A program made the translations under genes and the position numbers. Positions 7,813 through 17,745 of a stretch of DNA of 64,000 nt are shown here, in pieces (position 1 is the first letter of the stretch; the number at the start of each line of letters is the position of its first letter). The DNA is from Mermis nigrescens (lineage: Eukaryota; Nematoda; Enoplea; Mermithida; Mermithidae). Below the pieces are notes generated by a model. It saw nothing but the letters and a program-made list of their open reading frames with translations. It did no database searches and was not told the origin of the DNA. The stretch lies in the NCBI GenBank assembly GCA_036768485.1, contig JAVLUZ010000142.1:16770298-16834297 (forward strand). The letters are read 5' to 3'.

Positions 7813-8586
7813 ATGGAGCATTACTTTGAAGTACATGGGCTCCCACACATTTCTGTTCGTAGGTTTAGGACAACCGCTAAGGCGTTTTTGTTGCGTTTTA
7901 AGAGATGCCCTAATCTCTTTGAGATTTTCGAACAGATTTTTGAAAAAGCTATTAACCTGATGTTGCATGGCTGTCCTTATGACAGTATGGTAGGCATTGA
8001 AATTAGACAACCAAGCCTTTATACGCCTGTGTTAGTACCATTCACTCAACGTCAATACATGAATGCTGACAAGGTTTTGAGTATTATAGAAAAGGTGGCT
8101 CAGTCCCAAAAAGACTTTTGTTTAAGTGAAGACTTGACTTTCAAAGTAGTTCTGGTTGACAAAAAACCCCAAATGGGTACCGGTTATGACTTTGAAGTAG
8201 GTGACTTTTGCAAAAATGGTGGGGCATATATTAAAATCACATCAAACGATAATTTATCATTAGCCAGAGCTCTTGCAACAGGTATAGCAAAGCTAGACAA
8301 CTGCCCTAAGTGGAAATCTGTTCGAAAAGGTGACAAAGCAAGGCATACTATGCAAAAGCAACTAGCATTAAAGCTGATGCACAAAGCTAATCTCAGTATT
8401 AATGACGAGAAATATGGACTTGAAGCTATAGACAAAATTCAAAAGAATCTGGTGCCAGACTACCAAATAAAAGTTTATCATGGCAATATTTTGTACTTTC
8501 TAGGGCCTGAGGCTGAGAAAGTAATTCACTTGCACGCTGCTAATAATCATTATGATCTAATAACAAAAATGCCTGAGAAGCCCTAG
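7813..8586 (+). CDS. N-terminal domain of protein-primed DNA polymerase B, truncated
   Basis: 257 residues from ATG 7813. The order of motifs matches the N-terminal accessory region of Polinton/adintovirus PolB: QYMNADKVLSIIEKVAQSQ, then SNDNLSLARALATGIAKLD, then YQIKVYHGN..YFLGPEAEKVIHL, and HYDLITKM at the end. In full-length homologues this point is followed by cysteine pairs and then by the exonuclease and polymerase domains. Here the frame stops 4 codons later with TAG, and none of that downstream sequence exists in the element. Sequence after the stop (ATTGCTTCGCCA at 8619-8630) matches subterminal sequence at 9624-9635. So the gene was cut by an internal deletion, or the domain is kept alone. 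It has no catalytic residues. Confidence 0.82.
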   Translation: MEHYFEVHGLPHISVRRFRTTAKAFLLRFKRCPNLFEIFEQIFEKAINLMLHGCPYDSMVGIEIRQPSLYTPVLVPFTQRQYMNADKVLSIIEKVAQSQKDFCLSEDLTFKVVLVDKKPQMGTGYDFEVGDFCKNGGAYIKITSNDNLSLARALATGIAKLDNCPKWKSVRKGDKARHTMQKQLALKLMHKANLSINDEKYGLEAIDKIQKNLVPDYQIKVYHGNILYFLGPEAEKVIHLHAANNHYDLITKMPEKP

Positions 8587-8650
8587 GCTTGGCTGGACAT
8601 CATCAATGCTGTAAGCAAATTGCTTCGCCAATGCGCTAGCAGGTTATTAG

Positions 8651-8672
8651 TGGTGGGCAACCACCATTTTTT
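8651..8672 (+). terminator. Perfect GNRA hairpin followed by T6
   Basis: TGGTGG-GCAA-CCACCA forms a 6-bp perfect stem closed by a GCAA tetraloop, directly followed by six T's, about 65 nt after the PolB-fragment stop. The shape is that of a transcript-end signal. Whether it acts as one in an animal-cell element is unknown. Confidence 0.35.
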
Positions 8673-8746
8673 CACACACACATGATGCCCCTGAGAGGCG
8701 CTAATTTTTTTGGTTTTTTTTTTATTTTTCAATTCAATCAAATTGT

Positions 8747-9073
8747 TCATAATACACGACTAACTCGCTCGTTTAGGCAATTTTCATACATGCTTTCCCA
8801 TGTATTTTTGCCATTTTGATCGAAATCTTGCCATAAATCTAAAATAGGCTCGATTTCACGATTTATTAAGCATCGTTTCACATAAAGCGCAAAATTCCAA
8901 AATGCTTTCCGACTATTGAGGCTTTTGCGATTTTCTTTGTATTCTTCAGAAAGCAAACTCCAAAAGCAGGAGCCAATGCTTTGTACATCGTGAGAAGTGA
9001 TGTACCTTGTACTGGCTTTATCAGCCAACTTGGTCACAAAATGATTAAAACTCAATTCACCTTGAGAACTCAT
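8747..9073 (-). CDS. Hypothetical protein, 108 aa
   Basis: An intact, probably helical protein (MSSQGELSFNHFVTKLADK...). Tryptophans at FWSLLSEEY, FWNFALYVK, LDLWQDF and TWESMYENC give a repeated aromatic pattern. No family recognised and no cysteine motif or signal peptide. It follows the zinc-ribbon gene on the same strand, 42 nt apart, with an AT-rich ataaatatga at about 9100-9110 upstream. It probably belongs to the element, since it lies inside the terminal repeats and shares orientation with the cluster. Stop TGA. Confidence 0.55.
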   Translation of the reverse strand: MSSQGELSFNHFVTKLADKASTRYITSHDVQSIGSCFWSLLSEEYKENRKSLNSRKAFWNFALYVKRCLINREIEPILDLWQDFDQNGKNTWESMYENCLNERVSRVL

Positions 9074-9115
9074 TTTGTAGATAGTTTTTGTCAGATATCG
9101 CTCATATTTATAACT

Positions 9116-9439
9116 TTACAAGCCGTTTTTCGCTTCTTCAACCTGTTGAGCAATATATTTCTTAATCACCATGTTCCCAGCCTCCTGGGATGCCCGATTA
9201 TATTCACAACATCTTGGGCACATTTGAACTTTGAAATACCATTTTCCTGAATTTGTTTCGAAAACGTCTTTTTCAGACGAATTTTTTTGACAAAAATGAC
9301 ATAAATGTAACATGAGAGGGTACATTGGGCGCTCCAGATTCCTCCCACATAACTCAATAGGCGGTCGTATTGTCCGCCCATAAGGTTTCTTCTCCTCATC
9401 CGTAAAAGGACGTTTTCTCAATTCCATATTTTCCTCCAT
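9116..9439 (-). CDS. Zinc-ribbon-like protein, 107 aa
   Basis: Two cysteine pairs, C47-x2-C50 (LCHFCQKN) and C74-x2-C77 (MCPRCCEYN), are separated by 23 residues including a GKWYFKV strand. That is the layout of a zinc ribbon. The N-terminal 40 residues are basic and proline-rich (RKRPF, KKPYGRTIRPP); the C-terminus is a helix ending in EEAKNGL. It could be a nucleic-acid binding or transcription-related factor (inference). A perfect TCTATAAATACT box lies 32 nt upstream. The start is 9439, or alternatively the Met four codons later. No specific homologue recognised. Confidence 0.6.
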   Translation of the reverse strand: MEENMELRKRPFTDEEKKPYGRTIRPPIELCGRNLERPMYPLMLHLCHFCQKNSSEKDVFETNSGKWYFKVQMCPRCCEYNRASQEAGNMVIKKYIAQQVEEAKNGL

Positions 9440-9470
9440 TTTTGGAGATTAAAATTGATGAAAGATTATT

Positions 9471-9482
9471 AGTATTTATAGA
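9471..9482 (-). promoter_or_regulatory. TATA-like motif TCTATAAATACT, zinc-ribbon gene
   Basis: Fifth exact copy of the 12-mer, 32 nt before the start at 9439. It shows the motif is not confined to the capsid cluster. Confidence 0.7.
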
Positions 9483-9551
9483 TTTTGCAAGTCCAAAACG
9501 GCTTGGAAATTGGGGCTTGAATGATTAAGATGCAGTAGACCGTGGACCTAG

Positions 9552-9563
9552 ACTATAAATAAA
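9552..9563 (+). promoter_or_regulatory. TATA-like motif ACTATAAATAAA
   Basis: A plus-strand relative of the shared motif, 23 nt before an ATG at 9586. Confidence 0.4.
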
Positions 9564-9585
9564 TATTTCATCACATGCACTTAAA

Positions 9586-9711
9586 ATGGATAATCCTGGC
9601 GCGAGCATTGTCAATTTAATGCTATTGCTTCGCCAGTCAACAAAATGCGCTTATTATAAATTCGCTGCCAATGCGCGATTTAACTTGTCTTCGCCAGTGC
9701 GCTTAATATAA
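9586..9711 (+). CDS. Possible 41-aa ORF running into the right terminal repeat
   Basis: ATG 9586 to TAA 9711, beginning MDNPGASIVNLMLLLRQ. It is supported only by the TATA-like box 23 nt upstream, a spacing like that of the real genes. Its second half is terminal-repeat sequence, so it may be chance. No homologue recognised. Confidence 0.2.
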   Translation: MDNPGASIVNLMLLLRQSTKCAYYKFAANARFNLSSPVRLI

Positions 9712-10035
9712 ATTCCAAACAGGCTGCCAATGTGCGATATTACCAGCTGCAAAAAAAATGCTTCGACAATGCGCGATATTACGCACACTGTTTCGCCAAT
9801 TTTTTAATCGTATAGGTATGCACCTTACAATATGTATGTTAATTCATTGGCTTGCTCAGCTTCCCTGCCCCATGCCTCATCATTGCGCCCTGAGAGAAAA
9901 GCCAGGGCGCAAGCAGGGCGCTTATCCGCCTATGCTATAACACAGGAGAGGCTGCTTCTCTACGATTGGGTGGGCGGAGCATATAACACAAAACATAGCC
10001 GTATATACTTTTTGTTGCGGGCTAGGGTCACATGC
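9641..10035. repeat. Right terminal inverted repeat with internal duplication
   Basis: Inverted match of 499-833. It is longer because a ~68-bp segment (GCGCTTA..ATAAATT..GCTGCCAATG) is tandemly repeated between about 9647 and 9740. Units share 'cttcgccagtgcgc'- and 'gctgccaatgcgcgat'-like words. Confidence 0.9.
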
Positions 10036-12940
10036 CTAACTACTTACAAACTGGCTTAAACCGATTTTTTTACATTCAATGAGGAGTTAGGTTTAGATTT
10101 GTAAAGTTTACTATGTGGTGGATGGTGGAAAATACGGTTTTGTCCGTATTTTTGTTAGGTACTTTCTCCGTTCAAAAGTCGGGATAGGTCGGATAAATAA
10201 ACATAAAGCAGTTTTTAAGCGGTACATGTGACAGCAAATTACGTTTATTTACATCAATATTTAGCTTTTTCGAGAGGTTTAAAGTTACAAATTGTGCGTG
10301 CTAAATGTGTTTCTGTCTTGTTTTTTGCCAACTTCTCTGGGTATGAGTCTGGACATGATCACAAGTCTAGAAATGTACTAGGAATCAAACGTGGTACGCC
10401 GGTCGAGCGCATTTGTTTACACTCAACAGTGGAGTGAAGTGGTTTACATCTAATGTTTTTTCGTTTTCAGGCCATTGTATGGACTTACTTTTTTCAAAAA
10501 TGTTGATCGTAATATCAAAGTAATATCAGAATTACAAATCCGACTGAAATCTTCATTACACTCTGTGGTTGAATAAACAATACACTGCAAATTATTTTCT
10601 ACAGCCTTACTAAAGCTTAATTCTTTTTCAAAATGTTTTACGTAACGTCAGAATTACGTATCCGAGTGTTATTTTTTCTACACCAGGTAGTTGTGTATAG
10701 TTCGCACTATTCATTTATTATTAATGTGTAGATATTCCTACAAATTTATTTCACTTCCAGAGCCTAGCGAAACGTGAATTTCTTCCAAATTATGTCTCGT
10801 AAGGTCAGGATTACGAATTCGACTGCATGTTTTCTTTACACTCAATAGTTATGTAAAGTTTGAAGTGAAAATTAAATTTAGTTTCAGAGCGTAGCAGAAG
10901 CTTAATTTTTTTCAAAATGTTCCATATACTTCCAGGATCAGGAATTAATAAAAATCAGACTTTCTCTACGCAACACTAAAATCGCAGCATGAATTTTCTG
11001 CGGCCTCTGAAAAAGAAGGTGTCTTCTCAAAAGATTTCTCATTTGTTTGCTAAAGACCTTAGAAAAAACTTTAACTTATGCCATATAAGAGTCGATTTAT
11101 TAGGATATCAGTATAACGTTCTTATGACAACATATAATCAATATTAACTTAAATGGCTCAATAAATTATGACATTCGCATCAAGTTCTTTCTTATGGCTA
11201 CACTTTTGCTCGTGCATGCTATATCGTTGGTAGCGCCTTAGCACTTACCTATAATATACTTGGCTACCCTCAACATACATTTTCTACCCGCCCCTCTGCA
11301 GCTATAATTGAACACATCTGTGAGGTGCGGTTTTTTTAAAAGATTAATAATAAAAAAATTCGATGGAACGTTTTGTTTTTGTTTACACTCAATACAGAGT
11401 ATGTAATAAGCGTGTGAAGTTTTGGCGCAAAGGTATGACATATAGCGAATTTTGGTGGTTTTTTTCTGCAGCATGTACACAACTTTCCATAAATCCGTCA
11501 TAAAATTTAATACTATATAATTGTAGAGGATAGGATTTCCTGGATATATGTTTTTTCGTGTTTTGAATTTTGCTTCAGTTCTGAAGGGGATTGTAAAAAG
11601 TGTGAGAATCAGGGGATAAGAAGACACATTTTTGTCAAGCTTTCGCCTTGTTTATGTCTGTAAAATTCCTCGTATAAAAGTCCCTAAAACATATTGATCG
11701 AAAAGTGCTAGAGCTCAAGGGCTACACGATAAAGTTGACTGCGTTTGTTTAAGATCAATACGCAGTGATAGTCTGTTTCACACAACTGCGGTCATAAATT
11801 TTAAAACGATGTCCGACAATAAGCTGACAGATTTCGATTATAGAATTGATCTGATATATAGTTATCGTAACCCTCGGCTAACTGTCGACAAAAAATCCTA
11901 GAATTCATGGCACGAAGTTATGCGAAACAGAATATAGTTCCAGTGGTTTGAAGTTCACACATTGTAGGTAAACGCAAAAAACATGCTTTCATCTTTTTTC
12001 AGTTTGTCTACCGCGCCGGGTATGAATCAGAATTTTCAAAGTATTATAAAAAAGAGTACGTCTCAAGACACTCATACATCGCATTTTGGGCGCGTTTCTT
12101 TGAACTCAATGCAGATTTATTTCTAATGGTGTAAAGTTTAAACTCTGAGATGAAGAAAACCCGTTTTTGTTCCTTTTTGCCTGTCAACTACTCCGCCTAT
12201 GAATTAAAGGGTGCAGACTATTATAAAAATAAAGCACATGTCAATTGTTTTACAGCGCACCTGGTCGCGTTTCTTTATATTCAATGCTGAATTATTTTTG
12301 GAGGTGTGAAGTTAAAAGATTGGGGTGCAATAAGATGTTTTTGTTAGGCTTTTGACTGTAAATTTCTCCTGATATATGTTAGCACATGATACTAATTATT
12401 AAAAATGTACTGAACATCGAGGATCACTCGTGCACGTTAGCGCGTTTGATTACGCTGATTATTGAGTACTTCTCAATGTGTAAAGTTGACACTAAAAATT
12501 TATTTTACTTCCAGAGCATTGCAAAACGTAATTTTTTTTAAATGTTCTCTGTAACGCCAGGATTATGAATCTGACTGTCAGTTTTCTCTGCAACCTTTGG
12601 TTGTGTAAAGTCTACACTATTGATTTACTGTAGAACTGCAAAGTTTACACAGAAAAATTATTTTGATTCGAGGACTATTTAAAACATGAATTTTTTTCAA
12701 AATGTTCACGTAATGTCAGGATTACAAATCTGATTATTAAAATCTTTACACATTGTAGTTGTGTAAAGTTACACTGAAAATTAACTTCAATTCTAGAGTA
12801 TTGCGGAAGCTTAAGTTTTCAACTTGTTCTATGTAACTTCAGAATTACGAATCTGACTCTTTTATTAATCAGACTTTATCAGCTAAATATCCTTTTTACT
12901 GGAAGTCATTTACTCGCAAAATGTTAATGAAATTTCAATG
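10036..12940 (+). repeat. Degenerate tandem repeat array (~175-bp and ~130-160-bp units)
   Basis: No gene is seen. At 11590-12480 units recur about every 174 bp, for example 'actcaatgc' words near 12104, 12278 and 12452. Each unit holds a GTAAAG / TTTACAC-like word, a 'tttttgtc..gcctgtcaac' word and a 'gtcgcgtt'-like word. At 10480-10970 and 12480-12900 a shorter unit recurs: 'acttccagagcattgc', 'aaatgttc..gtaacgtcag' and 'gattacgaatctgac'. Copies are strongly diverged. Confidence 0.65.
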
Positions 12941-13856
12941 AGCCATACAATGATTTATAAATTTTAGGTGCTTGTGCTTAAAACCAGGAAAAAAGTGGCG
13001 CACGGCTTAACCAAAGAATCAAATTCACAGAAAATATGAATTTCATTTTAGAATAATTTCTGTGTACCTTCCATTTTTATATTTACTGAGAAAGTTTCAC
13101 GTGTTTTTCGCTTAAAAAGATGCTTTTCAGTAGACATATCACTTTGGATTAGTAAATAATCATCTAAATTGTTGCCTTTAATAAATGCATATTTATGAAG
13201 AAGAATAAAGTCCATCGGAAAAATATCTAATCCTTCGGTGCTCAAGATTAAATTTCCTTATTTATTCAAAGTCTTAGTCGTAAATTAGAGAAGCAGGGAG
13301 GCAATTAAAATTATCGTTATGCAATCTTTATCTTATATTTTTCACTTTAATCTCCCAATAATAGTTTTAGCCTATGAAAATCTTCATTTAATGCCAGATA
13401 CTAAAAGCCAAACTCAATTTTTATTAAAATTCTCATTCTCTGTACGCATATTTAAATGCAAAACTAGCTGTTTACGCAGATTTTCTGTCGTCGCAACATG
13501 CTCGGCCGAGGGTCTAGCTTAAGTAACTTTCAAAATCAAATTTTCTACCTAAATGATCTCAAAGAACCCAAATTTGCATATTGAATGATTTTGTATCCTT
13601 TTGAGAAAAAAGCTGTGTGTTTCGATTAATGTCGGCCTGACTTTCGTATGACAAAGAATGAATTTTTTATATTCGATGGGCGTCTATAAGCTTGTTGTAG
13701 GTTGTCCCATCGACTCCGTATTTGGACCTGAATCGACTCAAAATATTTTTTTCAACTTAAAGGCAAGATGAGAAAACCGTCTTTACTGATTGTGTCTTCG
13801 ACGATTTGCCAACATCTCAGTTTTCTCATATCAAATACAAAAAGCGCGTTGCCAAC
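12941..13856 (+). repeat. Long non-coding repeat, copy A (first part)
   Basis: No gene recognised. It matches 39160-39560 and 55760-56700 in reverse orientation, for example the 'cttcggtgctcaaga' word near 13232 and its reverse at about 39196 and 56380. Confidence 0.6.
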
Positions 13857-14111
13857 ATATGTACCTGGGCGTGGAGGGGGGATTGGGGGTATGCACCCCT
13901 TGAAACCAAAATACCTCCCAGAAACCAAAACATCCCCCAGAATTAAATTTTTAAAATTTTGTTTTGCAATTTTTTGATGCCCATGGATAGTGCTCGATAA
14001 GAAACTTTGAATAATAGTGTTTTTCGCCATACCACCATTTTTAAAACAATTTTTTGACCTTTGAAAAAATCTTGTACCCACCTTTAGAACTTTGGTACCG
14101 CCCACCTAAAG
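13857..14111 (-). mobile_element. hAT-like MITE, copy 1
   Basis: A 255-bp relative of the copies at 17465, 28367 and 51382. Flanks TTGCCAAC (13849-13856) and TTGTCAAT (14112-14119) are a decayed 8-bp duplication. The paralogous repeats at about 38215 and 55745 have the same flanks joined with no insert, so this is a real insertion. Confidence 0.75.
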
Positions 14112-15470
14112 TTGTCAATTCTCCAAAACGATTGTATTAGTACAAAAATGTAAGTACATTTATGGATACGGTGGATTCAAGGGCTTCGAAAAACCTAAAA
14201 AAAAATAAAAATTAATAAATAAAAACAGACTTAAAAACTTATAATACTTAGGACGATAATCAACTTAGTCTGAGCTAAGCTTAATTGATAGACTTTATTG
14301 ATCTAAAATTACCTAAAAATATGTATTAATGCTAAAAATAGCATAAAATCTATAAAATTGTGATTTTCGTCCATTGTTAACATTAACTTAAATTGTTTTC
14401 AGTACAAGAGTTTTCCTGTTTTTGACTGAGGGAAGGGTGCGCTTAGTTATAGACGTCAGAAGAAAACAAAACATTTTGTACAGAACATAAACGTACTAGC
14501 AAAAAAACCCAAAAAATGAATCCCATCGACAGAATGCTTAAAATTTAGCCGAAAACAAGGTTTCAGAAATTTTTGCTCAATTTTAATTTTAACACCAATT
14601 TTGCAGATTACATGACTCAACATTTTTTTACTACGCTTCCCCTCAAACAGACTGTACACTACATATAACTTCAAAATTGAGATTCATAGTCCATGTATAG
14701 GAAAAAACGCAATAGCACATTAGTGTGCTGTGATTTTGAGAAAACTTCCTGTTAACTTTAAAAGCGTAGTATGCTGATTGCATCTGTCTAGGCGTTTTAT
14801 TCATCTGCTTATCAAATTTTTATGATTTGAATCATGAAAAATCGAGACAGTCGTCCAACTTAGATTTTATTTATTCTTTATTATTTTTCGAGCAGAAAGC
14901 TTAGCTTATAAAATCAGACAGTATAAGTCAATCGTTTTCCCGCGCGCTTTGAGAATCTCATTTTCCTCCATCAGCTAAATGGATCTATAATTTTGTATTA
15001 ACAAGTTAGTAAAGCCAATAATACTTCATAACGTTTTCTTTAAAAAAAGTCAAATGGCAGTCTACTTCTCGTACCTTTCTTGTTAATACGACTTATGTGC
15101 TCTTATCTTATCGCTATCATGATTTTGCAGCTCGGAACAATATTCACCTTTTGTATAAAAAAATCACGCGAGGGTTTCTTCTAGTCTTAATTTTATTGCA
15201 GGTCAAATATGCTAAAGCAGGATACGCGAACAGATTGTCAACAACGAAATTTTGGGGTGTCTAATGAGGCAGATTCGCCGAAAAAGTGCCAAAAAGTTTA
15301 ATTATGTTCGTCTACCTTGTTCCACTGGGGATTTTTTAGATTCTGTTCTAAGCCCAGACCAACCAAATTTACCTTTGTTAATAACGTCAGCTCTTGTTAA
15401 GCTATCAATGCTGCCAAATTATTACTCTGCGCGTATTTTAGGTTGTCAAAATAGTCGAGATGTGGTCTGG
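14112..15470 (+). repeat. Long non-coding repeat, copy A (middle part)
   Basis: Matches 36950-38200 and 54480-55740 in reverse, for example 'aaggtcaaatatgctaaagcagg'-type sequence at 15200 and its reverse near 37105 and 54640. Short open frames here are not supported. Confidence 0.6.
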
Positions 15471-15474
15471 CTGG

Positions 15475-15620
15475 ACGGTATTATCTCGTTTCCTCGCGTG
15501 TCCAATTTCTTCGCGCCTCCCGTTTCCTCGTGCGTCCCATTTCCATGCCAAATGATATAACGTGAAAACTAACTACTGTAGACAATCCCATTTCTTTGTT
15601 CGTCCCGTTTTCTCGCGGAG
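15475..15620. repeat. ~20-bp GC-richer minisatellite
   Basis: Repeated 'cctcgcgtgtcccatttctt'-like words. An inverted counterpart lies at 16545-16660 (gggacgcgcgaggaaat). Not present in the other long-repeat copies. Confidence 0.5.
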
Positions 15621-15731
15621 CTCATTTCTTAACATAAAAAATTAGGGAGGGAATGGAAATATTTATAAATTTTGATTTTGGGAGGTTTGTTAGTCTTTGT
15701 TTGGGGCTTTTTTGATTATACGGGTCCGAAC

Positions 15732-15989
15732 CATAGGTGGGCAGTTCAAGAATTCTGGGGGAAGGTGTAAAAATTTTTAAAGTAAAAAAAAGTGTCACAA
15801 AAGTTGATGGTAGGGCGAAAAAAGCACCGTTTTTTAGGTTTTCTCAATAAGCTCTATCCAATGGCATCAAAAAAATTGAAGAAAAAACGAAAAAAATTTC
15901 CGGAAAATCAATGTCCAGGGGTGTGGCGCATTTGGGGTGTTACAGATTCTCGGGGTGTGTACCCACCAAATTCCCCTCGCCAATGTGTG
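15732..15989 (+). mobile_element. hAT-like MITE, diverged copy
   Basis: Starts CATAGGTGGGCAG and contains the family core (gcgaaaaaagcaccgttttt.., tatccaatggcatcaaaaaa). No matching 8-bp flanks remain. Confidence 0.55.
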
Positions 15990-16309
15990 TCAGTTGGAAA
16001 AGGGAGCAGCTTCGCGAGCTAGACTTAAGCAATACGTCCAACTGGACATTAACATCGCTCGCGCAAAGTTTGGTTTTTCCAAGGAATAGGCTTTGATACC
16101 AGTCGGCGTAGGTTTTGACATTTTACTGATCGAGATTTAAAGATATCTACGCTACGTATCTCATCTGATTGGCTAGTTACGAAATCACTCGTAGTATGCT
16201 TTTTATGAGTGTATCTTCATTATGACATTTTAATTTTGTCATTTAATTCGCTAAATTATGACGCTCGATTCTGCTGATATAAAATTTAAAAATTTAAAGG
16301 TTTTAGATC

Positions 16310-16480
16310 GATCAGGGGGGCGGGTTTGTAAAATTTTCAAAGGTCAAAAATGGACTTAAAAATGGTGGTATTGCGAAAAACATCATTTTTTGTCCTTCCT
16401 CGTCAAGCTCTATCCATTGGCAACAAAAAATTGAAAAAACAAAAACAAAAAAATTATAAAAAATTAAATTCTGTGCGGGG
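16310..16480 (+). mobile_element. hAT-like MITE fragment
   Basis: Carries only the core: 'tcaaaggtcaaaaatgg', 'gcgaaaaacatcatttttt', 'ctatccattggcaacaaaaa'. Ends are missing. Confidence 0.5.
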
Positions 16481-17464
16481 TATTTTGGTTTTTTCGGTTT
16501 TCATTTTGGCCATTTAGCCTTCTGGGGAGATGGGAAGCGTGAGGATATGGGATTTTCGGAGTAATGGGACACGCAACGAAATAGGATGCACGAAGAAATG
16601 GGACGCTCGAGGAAATGGAATGAGCGAGAAAAAGGGACGCGCGAGGAATCGGGGCGCAATCGGCTGAACTGGTCAACATGAGCCGTCTGTGGTTCACTCC
16701 GTCCTGGCGGGTGACATCAGCTATTAAACTAAAATGATGTAAATTTGGCGCAGAAACTACATCAACACATTTCTCGGTAGAACTTGGTAATTTTGAAACA
16801 ATAAATTTTGAATTTTTTCGGAAACTTAATGGTCGGCTGAAGAAGTTACCTGAGTTGAAATGGCCTTTCGAATCGGTATTAATGCTGAATCAGCGATAAA
16901 ACTGGCTTTGTTGACAGTTTTTGGCAGATTTCAAGGCACCGTCGTAAGAAAGCTGTGAAGTTTGTTGGTTTTTGGTATTAATGTTGTCTTTTTCTCGAAG
17001 ACTTTGCTCTTCTTGAGGTCTCACTCCCAAAATCTCTTTCATCTGCGCCCCCCAATTCACGAGCATAAATGGTCACATTTGCTACATGCTTTTATTTGCG
17101 TATGCATACATACGAGTATGTACATAAAGTGCTACGTTTTGTATAAACATTTTTTACAATCGACATTTGCACCCCTGAAGTCTGCTTCACAACAAGATGA
17201 AATCCTCGATAATCGTCATCATATCACTGACCATTTTATTTTGCAGTGGCGATTCACTACCATGGGAGATTTTAGATGTATGAACATTACCTAATAAAAT
17301 TTATTATTCTGCTTAAATTTATTTGATAGCTTATCTCAAAAAATGGAAGAAAGCAAAGCCCTTTTCGAAATTTCTTAGATTAAGAGCAAAATTAAAACGG
17401 AGTCGGGACAGAAACAAACATATTTTTCTGACGCAAAAGATAGCAGATTTGACAGTCTTGAAAT
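16481..17464 (+). repeat. Minisatellite plus long non-coding repeat, copy A (last part)
   Basis: 16545-16660 is the inverted minisatellite. From about 16670 to 17280 the sequence matches the reverse of 36405-36800, 44160-44450 plus 46412-46640, and 53740-54330 (for example 'gagccgtctgtggttcactccg' type sequence). 17290-17460 also matches 34915-35075 in the same orientation. Confidence 0.6.
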
Positions 17465-17737
17465 CATACGTGGTCAGCAAGAAGATTCTGGGTGGCGGGG
17501 GTAGGGTGAAAGATTTTTCAAAGGTCAAAAAATTGCCTTTAAAATGGCGGTATGGCGAAAAAACACCAGTTTTCGACGTTTCTCATCGAGCACTATCCAT
17601 TGGCATCACAAAATTGCGAAAAAAACGAAAAAATTTTTAAGAATTGAATTCTGAGGGGGTATTTTTTATTCTGGGGGGTATTTTGGTTTCTCGGGGGTGG
17701 ATGCACATCCCATAAACCCCCCCCACGCCCAGGTGTG
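17465..17737 (+). mobile_element. hAT-like MITE, copy 2, with perfect 8-bp duplication
   Basis: 273 bp flanked by CTTGAAAT at 17457-17464 and 17738-17745. Ends are CATACGTGG... and ...CCCAGGTGTG. No coding capacity. Confidence 0.85.
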
Positions 17738-17745
17738 CTTGAAAT

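Larger units (their letters stand above)
499..10035. mobile_element. Polinton/adintovirus-like integrated element
   Basis: A ~9.5 kb unit is bounded by inverted repeats (499-833 and 9641-10035). It encodes the hallmark set of Polintons (Mavericks) and adintoviruses: rve integrase, FtsK/A32-type packaging ATPase, adenovirus-type cysteine protease, double jelly-roll major capsid protein, penton-like protein and the N-terminal domain of protein-primed PolB. It also encodes a TATA-binding-protein homologue, which I do not know as a standard gene of these elements. The PolB catalytic part is absent and several genes are interrupted, so this copy is not an intact virus. Target-site duplications could not be recognised at the ends. 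Exact ends are uncertain by about ten bases because weak inverted similarity continues outward. Confidence 0.92.

Noticed and set aside
13752..14105. 117-aa open frame overlapping the MITE
   Set aside because: It is MITE sequence plus its flanks, and similar frames appear at every copy.
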